Position numbers and translations under genes: made by a program. Shown here piece after piece: positions 42,108 through 50,680 of a DNA stretch of 64,000 nucleotides. Below the pieces are notes generated by a model. It did no database searches, was not told where the DNA came from, and saw only the letters and a list, made by a program, of their open reading frames with translations. The stretch spans positions 186,001-250,000 of the forward strand of contig NZ_WODC01000002.1 of NCBI RefSeq assembly GCF_009729555.1, in the 5' to 3' direction. The DNA is from Pseudodesulfovibrio alkaliphilus. GTDB lineage: Bacteria > Desulfobacterota > Desulfovibrionia > Desulfovibrionales > Desulfovibrionaceae. Numbering within the stretch: the stretch's first letter is position 1; every line of letters begins with the position of its first letter.

Positions 42108-43463
42108 ATGTTGTGCGCCATTCCTATTGAAATTAGCAATCGTGAACTCGACGGTGTGTTGTATCTGGCTTTGAAGCTCGTTCAACGCGGACTGCCCGTG
42201 ATGTTCGGCGAGCGTATGGTGACGCAATACGTCAAAAATAATAATGAACCTGTGCTGTATTTCGACATTGAGCAGTATGTTCCTATCAACCGAAAGGTCA
42301 TTGCCGATGGTGGCGCGGTTTTCAACCTGAATTCTGAAGGATTTGCATTTCTTTGCGATGAGAAGTTCATTAGTATATTTGAACATATCAGAGATGATGT
42401 CACGAAGATATTTCTCTGGGGAAAACGGCAGCGTGAGGTGGTGAGCAGGCAACTGCCCGACTTGATGCAGGATAGACTTGTGGTTTCGGGGCACCCGAGT
42501 TTCGATATGGCGCAAGAGCGTTTCGTGCCCTATTACAGAAACGAATCCATCCTGCAATGCCATGGTGAAGATTATATTCTTGTCAACGCTAACAGCGGCA
42601 TATTCAATCACGCAATGGGGCTGGAAAACTATCTCAAAATGATCCAGAAGATGGATGAATGGCAAATTTACAGGGATGAAGACTACCTGAAGTTCATCAG
42701 GACGCAATCGGAGTATCAGGAGAAAGTGGCCAACGGCATGCTTGAGCTGGTGGCCCATCTTGCCCGCGCTTTTCCCAAACGGCATGTCATCATTCGTCCC
42801 CACCCTACCGAGGGTATGGACTTCTATACAAAGCCGCTCAAGAGATACCCCAATGTGTTTGTGACCAACGAGGGTCGAGTTCGCGAATGGATCGCCAGCG
42901 CACGTGTCGTGGTTCATCACGACTGCACCACGAGCCTGGAGGCTCTACTTATGGGCAAGCCGGTTATCCAGTTCCGTCCTGTTTATGACGAGAGATTTAA
43001 TGACCCTCTGTTGGCAGGAATCGGCTTGGCTACAGGGAAAGTTGAGGAGGCGGAGGCAATTGTTCGAGACGGTGAGATGCCCGTGGGTCTGCGGGAGCGC
43101 CAGTTGGCGAATTTAGAGCCAAGTCTTGCCAATATCGGTTTTGTTGCAGCGGAAATGATTGCCGATCAGGCCGTAGATGTGGCTCGAGGCGTTGTCAATA
43201 CTTGGATTCCCGAACCGCTCGGTTTCTGGGGCAATGTCAAGTGCTGGCGAAAGCACCTGAGCAAGCAGCTGCGGGCTAGGCAGCCTGGAAGAAACGGGCG
43301 CAAGGTTCGCTATGCCCTAAGCAAGTTCCCGCGTCTGTCTTTGGATGCGGTGCAACTGCGCCTTGACAAACTGCGGGTCATTGAGCCGTCGTTGCCCGAG
43401 GTGGATGTAACGTCGCTGACCCTGAACACCTTCCTGATGCGGCCGCGCACCACCATGGATTAG
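42108..43463 (+). CDS. Surface carbohydrate biosynthesis protein (CDP-glycerol-transferase-like GT-B fold)
   Basis: 451 residues. The N-terminus (MLCAIPIEISNRELDGVLYLALKLVQRGLPVMFG) and the motifs RPHPTEGMDFY and VVHHDCTTSLEALLMGKPVIQF match the surface-polysaccharide family often found in nonulosonic-acid clusters. The HP and H-D-C-T-T-x-x-E elements resemble CDP-glycerophosphotransferases. Likely a transferase acting on the surface glycan. ATG 42108 with GAGG upstream. It is the only plus-strand gene inside the island, convergent with its right neighbour. Confidence 0.7.
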   Translation: MLCAIPIEISNRELDGVLYLALKLVQRGLPVMFGERMVTQYVKNNNEPVLYFDIEQYVPINRKVIADGGAVFNLNSEGFAFLCDEKFISIFEHIRDDVTKIFLWGKRQREVVSRQLPDLMQDRLVVSGHPSFDMAQERFVPYYRNESILQCHGEDYILVNANSGIFNHAMGLENYLKMIQKMDEWQIYRDEDYLKFIRTQSEYQEKVANGMLELVAHLARAFPKRHVIIRPHPTEGMDFYTKPLKRYPNVFVTNEGRVREWIASARVVVHHDCTTSLEALLMGKPVIQFRPVYDERFNDPLLAGIGLATGKVEEAEAIVRDGEMPVGLRERQLANLEPSLANIGFVAAEMIADQAVDVARGVVNTWIPEPLGFWGNVKCWRKHLSKQLRARQPGRNGRKVRYALSKFPRLSLDAVQLRLDKLRVIEPSLPEVDVTSLTLNTFLMRPRTTMD

Positions 43464-43762
43464 CTCTCAGGGTCGAGCCTTTCCAGCAGGAATACCACGG
43501 GCCGGTAGCCGTCGGTGCAGCAGGTGACGAACTGTTTGGGCCCTCCGCGGGACATGCCCCAGATCATCTTTTGCATGTCTGCCCACGCCCATCCGCAGAA
43601 ATCCTCGGGTTTATTCCATGGGGCTTGGGCGGGAATGGTAAAGGTCTGCCCCTCCTTGAACAACTGGCATGGTGTCCAGGAGTTCGGATTGTCGGTATAA
43701 TTTTTTACCAGATCCTCATGGAACAGTCGTTTGAGAACAGTGATTTTAACATCATGGAGCAT
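43460..43762 (-). CDS. TIGR04076-family small protein
   Basis: 100 residues. MLHDVKITVLKRLFHEDLVKNY, CQLFKEGQTF, PEDFCGWAWADMQKMIWGMSRGG and FVTCCTDGYRPVVFLLERL form the pattern of this uncharacterised family, which has conserved Cys residues. It directly follows the hisF-like gene (4-bp gap), so it is likely co-transcribed with the amidotransferase module. Its stop overlaps the convergent stop at 43461-43463. Confidence 0.75.
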   Translation of the reverse strand: MLHDVKITVLKRLFHEDLVKNYTDNPNSWTPCQLFKEGQTFTIPAQAPWNKPEDFCGWAWADMQKMIWGMSRGGPKQFVTCCTDGYRPVVFLLERLDPES

Positions 43763-43766
43763 GGTG

Positions 43767-44525
43767 TCAATCCTTTCGTACCGGGATGCCTGCCCGTCGA
43801 AGGATTGCTCTGCATTCGGCGGGAGTTTGTTCCGTGAAGTGAAAAATTGATGCGGCTGCTACGGCCGTGGCACCGCCATCCCGAATGGCTTCCAGCATGT
43901 GCTGCGGATTGCCGACACCACCAGACGCGATGACCGGAATGGAGACTGCGTTGCTGACGCGTGTCAAGGCATCAATGTCATAGCCTTGCATCGTGCCGTC
44001 CAGCTCGACCGAAGTGAGCAATATTTCTCCAGCCCCGTTCCCCTCGGCGATTTTTGCGAATTCCACGAGGTCTGTACCGCGTGGTTGTCGCCCGGAGTGG
44101 GTGACCACCTCAAGGAACCCGTTTTTTCTGGTGAAGTCGATGGACACGATGGCGCATTGGGAACCATACTTTTGGGCTACCTGTCTAATGAGGGTGGGGT
44201 TTTCAAATGCGGCGGTATTCATAGCAATTTTGTCTGCGCCTACGTCCAGTAGTTTGCCGACATGATCTACTTTTGAAACCCCGCCGCCCACCGTGAGGGG
44301 CATGAAGCATTCGTCCGCGAAGTCGTCCACCCATGCGAAGTCGGGGGGGCGGCCGTCGTCGGTGGCCCTGATGTCCACGATTAGTAGTTCGTCCACGTTG
44401 CGCATGTTGTAGACCTTGATGGATTGCATGAGCGATCCCACGTGCCGCCAACTGTCGAAGCCGACACCTTTGACCAAGCCGTAGTCCCGATAGAGGAGCG
44501 TTGGGATGATTCTGGTCTTGAGCAT
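43767..44525 (-). CDS. HisF-like protein of a sugar amidotransferase module
   Basis: 252 residues, a (beta-alpha)8 barrel of the HisF family. True HisF has catalytic Asp11 in P-C-L-D-V-K-D; here the same place reads PTLLYRD, so Asp11 is Leu. The second catalytic Asp (VSIDFTRKNG) remains. Cyclase activity is therefore improbable. Family knowledge (WbpG/HisH2/HisF2 and Pse/Leg clusters) says such proteins channel ammonia from the HisH-like glutaminase to an acetamidino-forming enzyme. No other his gene is nearby. It abuts the hisH-like gene with no gap. Confidence 0.88.
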   Translation of the reverse strand: MLKTRIIPTLLYRDYGLVKGVGFDSWRHVGSLMQSIKVYNMRNVDELLIVDIRATDDGRPPDFAWVDDFADECFMPLTVGGGVSKVDHVGKLLDVGADKIAMNTAAFENPTLIRQVAQKYGSQCAIVSIDFTRKNGFLEVVTHSGRQPRGTDLVEFAKIAEGNGAGEILLTSVELDGTMQGYDIDALTRVSNAVSIPVIASGGVGNPQHMLEAIRDGGATAVAAASIFHFTEQTPAECRAILRRAGIPVRKD

Positions 44526-45152
44526 TTAGAACTTCTCGCAGTAATGGATGAAGTTCCTAAGCAATCTCAAGCCGATCCCCTGGCTTTTTTCAGGATGAAA
44601 TTGCGTGCCGAAAATATTTTTATGGCGAACTGCTGATGTGAACTTGCCGCAGTAGCTGGTTTTTCCGAGAATGTTTGAAGGGCTATCCACGTCGAAATGA
44701 TAGCCGTGGACGAAGTAGAAATCCTCACCCGAAGGAATGCCGTCGAACAGAGGGTCTGAGCCATCGTGCTCCACACTGTTCCAACCTACATGAGGGATGC
44801 GTTCCTTGGCCGTGGGCTTCAATGGTTTCACCGTGCCGGGGATCCAGCCCAAGCCTTCGTGCTCGCCGAGCTCGAAGCTGCGCGATGCCAGCAGTTGCAT
44901 ACCGAGACAGACTCCAAGAATGGGTATGTCGTAAGCGATGATCTGGTCTTCGAGGATTGTGTCGAGATGTCTGGCACGCAGTAGTTTGATGGCGTCGCCG
45001 AAGGCTCCCACGCCGGGGAGGACGCATGCGTCGACCACCTTGAAGTCTTTCTCGCGGTCGGTGAGTAGCGGCTTGGCTCCGCAAACGGTCAGGGCGCGGG
45101 AGAGGGAATCGATGTTGCCTACGCCATAGTTCACGACTGCCACTGATATCAT
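44526..45152 (-). CDS. HisH-like glutamine amidotransferase of the sugar amidation module
   Basis: 208 residues, a class I glutaminase with nucleophile C82 (GVCLGMQ), H186 and E188 (QFHPEKSQ). It releases ammonia from glutamine, passed through the HisF-like barrel to the PP-loop amidotransferase encoded just upstream. The island context, not histidine biosynthesis, decides the role. Confidence 0.9.
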   Translation of the reverse strand: MISVAVVNYGVGNIDSLSRALTVCGAKPLLTDREKDFKVVDACVLPGVGAFGDAIKLLRARHLDTILEDQIIAYDIPILGVCLGMQLLASRSFELGEHEGLGWIPGTVKPLKPTAKERIPHVGWNSVEHDGSDPLFDGIPSGEDFYFVHGYHFDVDSPSNILGKTSYCGKFTSAVRHKNIFGTQFHPEKSQGIGLRLLRNFIHYCEKF

Positions 45153-45165
45153 GGTCGGGGCCGTT

Positions 45166-46326
45166 CTAGACGTTATCGTCGTTGAGTCGAATCAGATCGC
45201 CTTGACCGTCTCTGACGAGATTGCCGCGCCGGTCGACCTTGAATATTTTTTTGTTGGTGAAGCGGTCGCATACAGCCTTGAACTCATCCAACGTCATGCC
45301 GATCTCGTCCAGGATGGTAGCTAGGTCGCAGCCGAGGTATTTCCATGGGAATTTGCCCTCGTGCTTCTTGACGAGCTTGAGTCCCTGCTCGCGTGAGAGA
45401 CGGCCCCGGCGGATGTGCCAGCACGCCCAGTCGGTGGGGCGGCTGTAGCCATACTTCAGGAACTTGAAGTAGTCGTGGATGCGCATTTGCTGGTTGTCCA
45501 GGTTCTCGTAGTTAACGATGGAGCCTTCGACAATGGTCGGGTTGCTCTCGAACCCATGGGCAGCAGCAACCAGCGCGTTGGCCAAGCCGTCCCAGGGCTT
45601 GTAGTAGCCGAGGAAGATGCCCGTAACGCCCACGCGTGCCAGTTCTTCATCAGACGGGTACGTATAGGGGATGAGGTGCTTTTTCTCGATGCCTTCCTGA
45701 TCAACCAGGTCAGTCACGCGCAGGCCGAGCAGCCCGCCAAATTCTTCGAGCCACCTCCGAGTGAGGTTGGGATTCTCGGCGTCTGTGGCTGGCCCTCCAT
45801 TCTCGTTTTGCGAGTTCTCACCCCAGACAATGAGCGGGATGTTCATCTGCACGGCGATTCTTACCGGGATGGTGAAAATGGTCAGGTGTTCGGGCCAGGA
45901 GATGTCGCCCACCTGCTCAAGGCAGAGTTTGTTGATTTTGCGACGGATCACTGGGTTGGTGGTCACCTCGATGTAGTCGACCCCGAGGTTCTTAATATTT
46001 TCGATATTGCGGCGGCCAATGTCCGAGAGGCGGTCAGTGGTGGCTGTGACACACAGGGGGTTGAGCCCCATGTCCAGCATGGTCAGGGTCTGGAAGGTGG
46101 AGTCCTTGCCGCCACTGCACGGGATTACGCAGTCGTAGTTGCTGCCGTCTTTGGAGCGGTATTGTTCGACTATGGTCTCCAGCTCTTTCTTTCTGGCTTC
46201 CCAGTCGATTTCGTCCCGTTCGTCGAAGTATTTGCAGGCTGCACAGACGCCGTCCTCGTCAAACCACAGATCCGGTTTGGTTTCAGGCATAACACATTTG
46301 GTGCAATAGCGGATGGTGTTTGACAT
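45166..46326 (-). CDS. pseA: N-acetyl sugar amidotransferase (PseA/WbpG family)
   Basis: 386 residues. PP-loop ATP pyrophosphatase motif SGGKDST, an N-terminal zinc-like cluster (YCTKCVMPETKPDLWFDEDGVCAACK), and IVWGENSQNENGG. The family converts an N-acetyl group of a sugar into an acetamidino group, using ammonia from the HisH/HisF-like pair. In this operon the substrate is most likely pseudaminic acid or its precursor. Start 46326 with GAGAAAG upstream. PseA versus LegA-type specificity is inferred from the pse neighbours. Confidence 0.87.
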   Translation of the reverse strand: MSNTIRYCTKCVMPETKPDLWFDEDGVCAACKYFDERDEIDWEARKKELETIVEQYRSKDGSNYDCVIPCSGGKDSTFQTLTMLDMGLNPLCVTATTDRLSDIGRRNIENIKNLGVDYIEVTTNPVIRRKINKLCLEQVGDISWPEHLTIFTIPVRIAVQMNIPLIVWGENSQNENGGPATDAENPNLTRRWLEEFGGLLGLRVTDLVDQEGIEKKHLIPYTYPSDEELARVGVTGIFLGYYKPWDGLANALVAAAHGFESNPTIVEGSIVNYENLDNQQMRIHDYFKFLKYGYSRPTDWACWHIRRGRLSREQGLKLVKKHEGKFPWKYLGCDLATILDEIGMTLDEFKAVCDRFTNKKIFKVDRRGNLVRDGQGDLIRLNDDNV

Positions 46327-46357
46327 GGTCTTTCTCATCTTGGCTGTTTTATATTTA

Positions 46358-47383
46358 TTATGCGATGAGTTCCCAGGATAGGGGCGTACCCTTCCTGATG
46401 GCCGCCCGGGCCGTCTTGCCCAGGAGTTCTTCGTAGTGTCTTGGGTGCAGGCCGTGGCCTGGGCGAACGGACCGGACGTTGTCCGGGGTCAGCCGCTCAC
46501 CAGCCCCGATGTCGCGAGTCGCAAAGAGGGAACGGCGGAACACGGCGCTCGCCTTCTGCTTTTCGGTCAGTTCGAAGCAGACGGTGCCAAGGCCCTTTTC
46601 CACGTTGCGCACGCTACGGACCATGGCCGCGAACTCTTCGGGATCAAGGGAAAAAGCGGCGTCCGGCCCGCCGAGATCGCGAGAGAGGCAGAGGTGCTTC
46701 TCGATCACCCGGGCGCCCAGGGCCACGGCGGCGATAGGCATGTCGATGCCCAGGGTGTGATCGGACAGCCCGGCCACCACGCCAAAGCGCTCGGCCAGAT
46801 AGGGGATGGTCCTCAGGTTCATCTCCTCGGGCGGCGCGGGATAGGCCGAGGTACACTTGAGAAGGACCAGCTCGGTGCCGCCAGCGGTTCTGAAGGCCGC
46901 CACAGCTTCCTCGATCTCGGCCTCGCTGGCCATGCCTGTGGATAGGATTACCGGCTTACCCGTGGCCGCCACCTTCCTGATGAGAGGCAGGTCCACGATT
47001 TCGAAAGAGGCTATCTTGTGGCAGGCCACGTCCATCGCTTCCAGAAAGTCCACGGCGGTGAAGTCGAACGGGGTAGAGAAGAGCATCAATCCCAAGGAAT
47101 CGGCCACGGCCTTGAGTTTCGGCTGCCATTCCCAGGGGGTGTATGCCTCGCCGTACAGCTCGTGCAGGGTGCGCCCCTCCCAGATGGTTCCCTGGATGCG
47201 GAAGTATTCGTTGTCGCAGTCCAGGGTGATGGTGTCCGGCGTGTAGGTCTGGATCTTGACGGCGTCGGCCCCGGCGGCATGGGCCGCGTGGATGATCCTT
47301 ACTGCCTGGTCGTAATCCTGGCCGTGGTTGGCGCTCATCTCGGCGATGACGAGGACCGGGGTGTCCGGCGTGAAGAGTGGCAT
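46358..47383 (-). CDS. pseI: Pseudaminic acid synthase
   Basis: 341 residues, NeuB family. It condenses the 2,4-diacetamido-trideoxy-altrose hydrolysis product with phosphoenolpyruvate. VIAEMSANHGQDY and LFSTPFDFTAVDFLEAMDVACHKIASFEIVDLPLI are of the PseI subtype, GLSDHTLG is the metal/PEP region, and a C-terminal SAF (antifreeze-like) domain is present (RRSLFATRDIGAGERLTPDNVRSVRPG). It starts 17 bp after the fusion gene. Confidence 0.93.
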   Translation of the reverse strand: MPLFTPDTPVLVIAEMSANHGQDYDQAVRIIHAAHAAGADAVKIQTYTPDTITLDCDNEYFRIQGTIWEGRTLHELYGEAYTPWEWQPKLKAVADSLGLMLFSTPFDFTAVDFLEAMDVACHKIASFEIVDLPLIRKVAATGKPVILSTGMASEAEIEEAVAAFRTAGGTELVLLKCTSAYPAPPEEMNLRTIPYLAERFGVVAGLSDHTLGIDMPIAAVALGARVIEKHLCLSRDLGGPDAAFSLDPEEFAAMVRSVRNVEKGLGTVCFELTEKQKASAVFRRSLFATRDIGAGERLTPDNVRSVRPGHGLHPRHYEELLGKTARAAIRKGTPLSWELIA

Positions 47384-47400
47384 GGCGTATCGTTTCCTGA

Positions 47401-48870
47401 TCACAGTTCCAGGCGATGGTATTCGCCGCGTTCGTCCCAGATCGTTTTCACGAGCCTGAATCCCACCTTGGCGAACATGGAGAGAGATGCGGCATTGTCC
47501 GGCTTGACCCGGGCCACGGCCCTGGCCGATGGGACATTGCGGGCCAGCCACTGGCAGGCGAGCCGGGTCATGGCCGTGCCGATGCCGCGTCCGGTCCTGT
47601 CCGGGGCAGTGCTCAAGCTGACAAGGGCTTCGTCCCCGTCGAGATCGAAGCGGAATTGCCCGACAGGCGTTCCCTGGTCGTCCTCGGCGATGAACAGGTG
47701 GCAGGATGGCTCGTTAAGCTTGCCTGCGAACCACCGAGCATGGTCCTTGGGGGCGATCCGATCATTGGAGAAGGACTGCGCCCTGATGTCGGGGCGGTTT
47801 CGCCAGTCAAGGGTGCGCTGACAGTCATCCTGCGTGGCGGGACGCAGCCGGAGTCCGGTGCAGTAGAGGTGGTCCGCCACCCGCAACGCGCCGCAGCCGT
47901 CGATGGCCCGCATTCCGGCCTCGCTCATGACCTGCCGCCTGTCCGGAGCGTTCATGAGCATCGTCAATCTGGAGACAATGTTTTCCAACGCCCTGTTCGT
48001 GTCAAGGCAAATGGCGGCCCCGATCCCGTTCAGCCCGGTGCAGACGCTCTCCTGATTGTTGGCCGCTTGCAGGGCGAGCATGGGTACGCCCATGCGGCAG
48101 AGTTCCCAGCAGGTGGAGCCGGCGGCGGTCACGGCCAAGTCGGCCCAGGCCATCAACCCGGGCATGTCCCGGACATCGGTCAGCAGTTCCGTCGGGCAGG
48201 GGAGGGTGGTCATGTCGCCTCGGAGCCGGTCCAGGTGCGGGTTTGCGGCACCGGCCACCACCTTCACCCGGAGCGAATCGTCCTTGAGGGAGGCCATGGC
48301 CGCGAGCACGGCGCTGGTGAGGTTGCCCGGATCGGCTCCGCCCAGGGTGACGAGGATGTTCCAGGCCTTTTGCGGGGCCGGTGATTTGACCGGTCCCGTG
48401 GTGCGGAATTCCCGCCGCAGCAGCGTGAAGCGTGTGCCCAGAAGCAGGGCAGCGTCCGCGTTGATCTCGTATTGGTAGGCATCGGCCCCGTGGTTCTGGT
48501 TGAGCAGGGCGGTGGCGAAATAGGGGGCGCGGTCGCAGATGTCGTCCATGACCAGGGTGCGGAATCCGGCCCCGATCAGCGCCTGCTGGTAGGCGGAGTC
48601 GAAGTGGTAGCCGTCGATGGCCAGCCAGTCGCCCTTTCGCATGTGGGCAGAGACCAGGGCGAGGTCGTCGGGGGCCGGATGGGGGGCGTTTGGAGCAATG
48701 AAGTCGAATCCCTCGGCGCGGATGCGGTCTTCCAGTGCGCCGACAGAGCCGATGAGGCGGACTCTGCCGCCACGGTCCTGCCACGCCTGCCCCAGGGCAA
48801 TCATGCGCATGACGTGGCCAGTGCCCATGCTCGGCGAGCTGTCGGCGCGGATGGTGAGTGTGCCGATCAT
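47401..48870 (-). CDS. Fusion of PseG hydrolase and PseH-like N-acetyltransferase
   Basis: 489 residues. Residues 1-340 are the GT-B-like PseG nucleotide-sugar hydrolase with catalytic H19 in GTGHVMR, and GGADPGN and AAGSTCWELCRMGVP in the second half. Residues about 341-489 are a GNAT domain (LRLRPATQDDCQRTLDWRN ... DRTGRGIGTAMTRLA), standing in for PseH, which is absent elsewhere. The GNAT step precedes the hydrolase step in the pathway, so one polypeptide would perform two successive reactions. Overlaps pseF by 4 bp. Confidence 0.9.
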   Translation of the reverse strand: MIGTLTIRADSSPSMGTGHVMRMIALGQAWQDRGGRVRLIGSVGALEDRIRAEGFDFIAPNAPHPAPDDLALVSAHMRKGDWLAIDGYHFDSAYQQALIGAGFRTLVMDDICDRAPYFATALLNQNHGADAYQYEINADAALLLGTRFTLLRREFRTTGPVKSPAPQKAWNILVTLGGADPGNLTSAVLAAMASLKDDSLRVKVVAGAANPHLDRLRGDMTTLPCPTELLTDVRDMPGLMAWADLAVTAAGSTCWELCRMGVPMLALQAANNQESVCTGLNGIGAAICLDTNRALENIVSRLTMLMNAPDRRQVMSEAGMRAIDGCGALRVADHLYCTGLRLRPATQDDCQRTLDWRNRPDIRAQSFSNDRIAPKDHARWFAGKLNEPSCHLFIAEDDQGTPVGQFRFDLDGDEALVSLSTAPDRTGRGIGTAMTRLACQWLARNVPSARAVARVKPDNAASLSMFAKVGFRLVKTIWDERGEYHRLEL

Positions 48871-49559
48871 AATTCACCGATTTCCTTGAGGACTCGATAC
48901 ATGGTTTCGGCGCGCACCCAGTCCTCTTCGGTGTCAATGTCCTGTACCCGGTGGCGTGGGATGTGGACGCCTATGGCCTCTCCGTCCATGAATTCTTTGC
49001 CCGAGAGCAGAAAGGTGGCGTTCGCCCAGTAGAATTGGCCGCAGTCGTGAAATGCCTCGGGCAGATCCTGAGAGCGGGTCTGGCTGTGTTCGGGCCAGAG
49101 CAGAGACATGCGGCCGTTCTCGTTTCGGCTCAGGCCCCGTTGGATGGGGTAGGGGAAAGTCGTCACGGCGAATGAGGCCGGGGCCATGGTCAGCGCTGCA
49201 TGGCCTTGGATGAGGTCGCGAGGCAGGATGAACGGGGCGGTGGCGTACAAGCCGCAAACAGCCTCGACCTTTCGCCCGTTGTCCAGGCACCATTCAAGCG
49301 CGTGACGAAGGACAGGTGTAGTACCAGTAAAATTGTCAGCCAGATGGGAAGGGCGGGTAAATGGAGTCTCAGCGCCATAGGTACGAGCAATCTCGGCAAT
49401 GGTTTCGTCATCAGTGGAAACGATGATTGAGTCAAACAGGCCGGTCGCCAGTGCTGTCTTGATGGAATACGCGATGATCGGCTTGCCGCAAAAGTCCCGG
49501 ATGTTCTTGCGGGGAATGCGCTTGGAGCCGCCACGAGCCGGGATCACGGCAATGATCAT
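48867..49559 (-). CDS. pseF: CMP-pseudaminic acid cytidylyltransferase
   Basis: 230 residues. CTP-binding signature IPARGGSKRIPRKNIRDFCGKPIIAYSI, then VSTDDETIAEIARTYGAETPFTRP. It activates pseudaminic acid to the CMP form used by glycosyltransferases. Overlaps pseC and the pseG fusion by 4 bp each, implying translational coupling. Confidence 0.93.
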   Translation of the reverse strand: MIIAVIPARGGSKRIPRKNIRDFCGKPIIAYSIKTALATGLFDSIIVSTDDETIAEIARTYGAETPFTRPSHLADNFTGTTPVLRHALEWCLDNGRKVEAVCGLYATAPFILPRDLIQGHAALTMAPASFAVTTFPYPIQRGLSRNENGRMSLLWPEHSQTRSQDLPEAFHDCGQFYWANATFLLSGKEFMDGEAIGVHIPRHRVQDIDTEEDWVRAETMYRVLKEIGEL

Positions 49560-50671
49560 GCAAGCTCCAGCATGGTTTTGACAACGTGTTCCTTATCGCC
49601 AGCGGTCATGGTTGGGAACATGGGGATCGAAAGAATTTGCCGGTACGCTTCTTCCGCCACCGGGCACAACCCCTCGCCGGTTCCCAGGGTGCTGCGGTAG
49701 TAGGGGTGCAGGTGAACAGGAATGTAGTGCACCTGCGCACCGATGCCCGCCGCCCGGATTTCGGTGAAGACACGGTCGCGATCAGATATGCGGACCACAT
49801 AGAGATGGTAGGCGTGTTCTACACCCTCGCGCACAGCGAGGGGGCGGACCGGAGTTCCCGCAAACTGATTGTCGTAAAAGGCCGCGATCTCGCGCCGCCG
49901 GGCCAGAAATTCCGGTAGTCTGCGCATCTGGCTGGTGCCCAGTGCCGCCTGGATGTCGGTCAGGCGGTAGTTGTAGCCAAGGTCGGTCATTTCGTAGAAC
50001 CACTGGCCCGTCTCCTCGCGGGAGCGGGCGTCCGTGGTGATGCCGTGGTTGCGAAAGAGGCGCAGGCGTTGGTCGAAGTCGTCACGGTCGGTCATTATCA
50101 TGCCGCCTTCGCCCGTGGTCACATGCTTGACGGGGTGGAAGGAAAAGACGGTCATGTCGGCCAGGGTGCCCACTTTACGGCTGTCAATGGACGCTCCGAT
50201 GGCGTGGCAGCCATCAGCCACCAGGGAGAGTCCGCGCTCATCCGCAAGTTTGCGCAAGGCGTCCCAATCGCCGGGCTGCCCGGCGTAGTCCACGCCTATT
50301 ATCGCTCTGGTCCTGGTGGTGATCCGCTCCCTGACCCTGTCGGGATTGATGAGCAGGGTATCCGGGCAGACATCGGCGAATACCGGGGTGGCCCCCATGT
50401 ACAGCACGCAGTTGGCCGTGGCCGCAAAGGTCATGGGCGGGAGGACGACCTCGTCGCCGGGGCCGATGCCCAAGGCGAACATGGCGGCGTGCAGGGCGGC
50501 GGTGCCGTTGGCCACGGCCACGCCATAACGTGCGCCACAGTAAGCGGCCACAGCGGACTCGAATTCAGGCACCCGGGGGCCCGTGGTGAGGAAGTCGGAC
50601 TTCAAGGCCTCGGTCACGGCCTGGATGTCGTCTTCAGTTATGGACTGTTTGCCGTATGGAATCTTGCGCAT
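49556..50671 (-). CDS. pseC: UDP-4-amino-4,6-dideoxy-N-acetyl-beta-L-altrosamine transaminase
   Basis: 371 residues, DegT/DnrJ/EryC1 aminotransferase. MRKIPYGKQSITEDDIQAVTEAL and SDFLTTGPRVPEFE are typical PseC openings; the PLP lysine lies in SFHPVKHVTTGEGG. It aminates the 4-keto sugar made by PseB. It is 9 bp downstream of pseB. Confidence 0.94.
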   Translation of the reverse strand: MRKIPYGKQSITEDDIQAVTEALKSDFLTTGPRVPEFESAVAAYCGARYGVAVANGTAALHAAMFALGIGPGDEVVLPPMTFAATANCVLYMGATPVFADVCPDTLLINPDRVRERITTRTRAIIGVDYAGQPGDWDALRKLADERGLSLVADGCHAIGASIDSRKVGTLADMTVFSFHPVKHVTTGEGGMIMTDRDDFDQRLRLFRNHGITTDARSREETGQWFYEMTDLGYNYRLTDIQAALGTSQMRRLPEFLARRREIAAFYDNQFAGTPVRPLAVREGVEHAYHLYVVRISDRDRVFTEIRAAGIGAQVHYIPVHLHPYYRSTLGTGEGLCPVAEEAYRQILSIPMFPTMTAGDKEHVVKTMLELA

Positions 50672-50680
50672 GAGGTTACT

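Noticed and set aside
43767-45152. hisF and hisH as part of histidine biosynthesis
   Set aside because: HisF lacks catalytic Asp11, no other his genes are nearby, and the neighbours are nonulosonic-acid genes.
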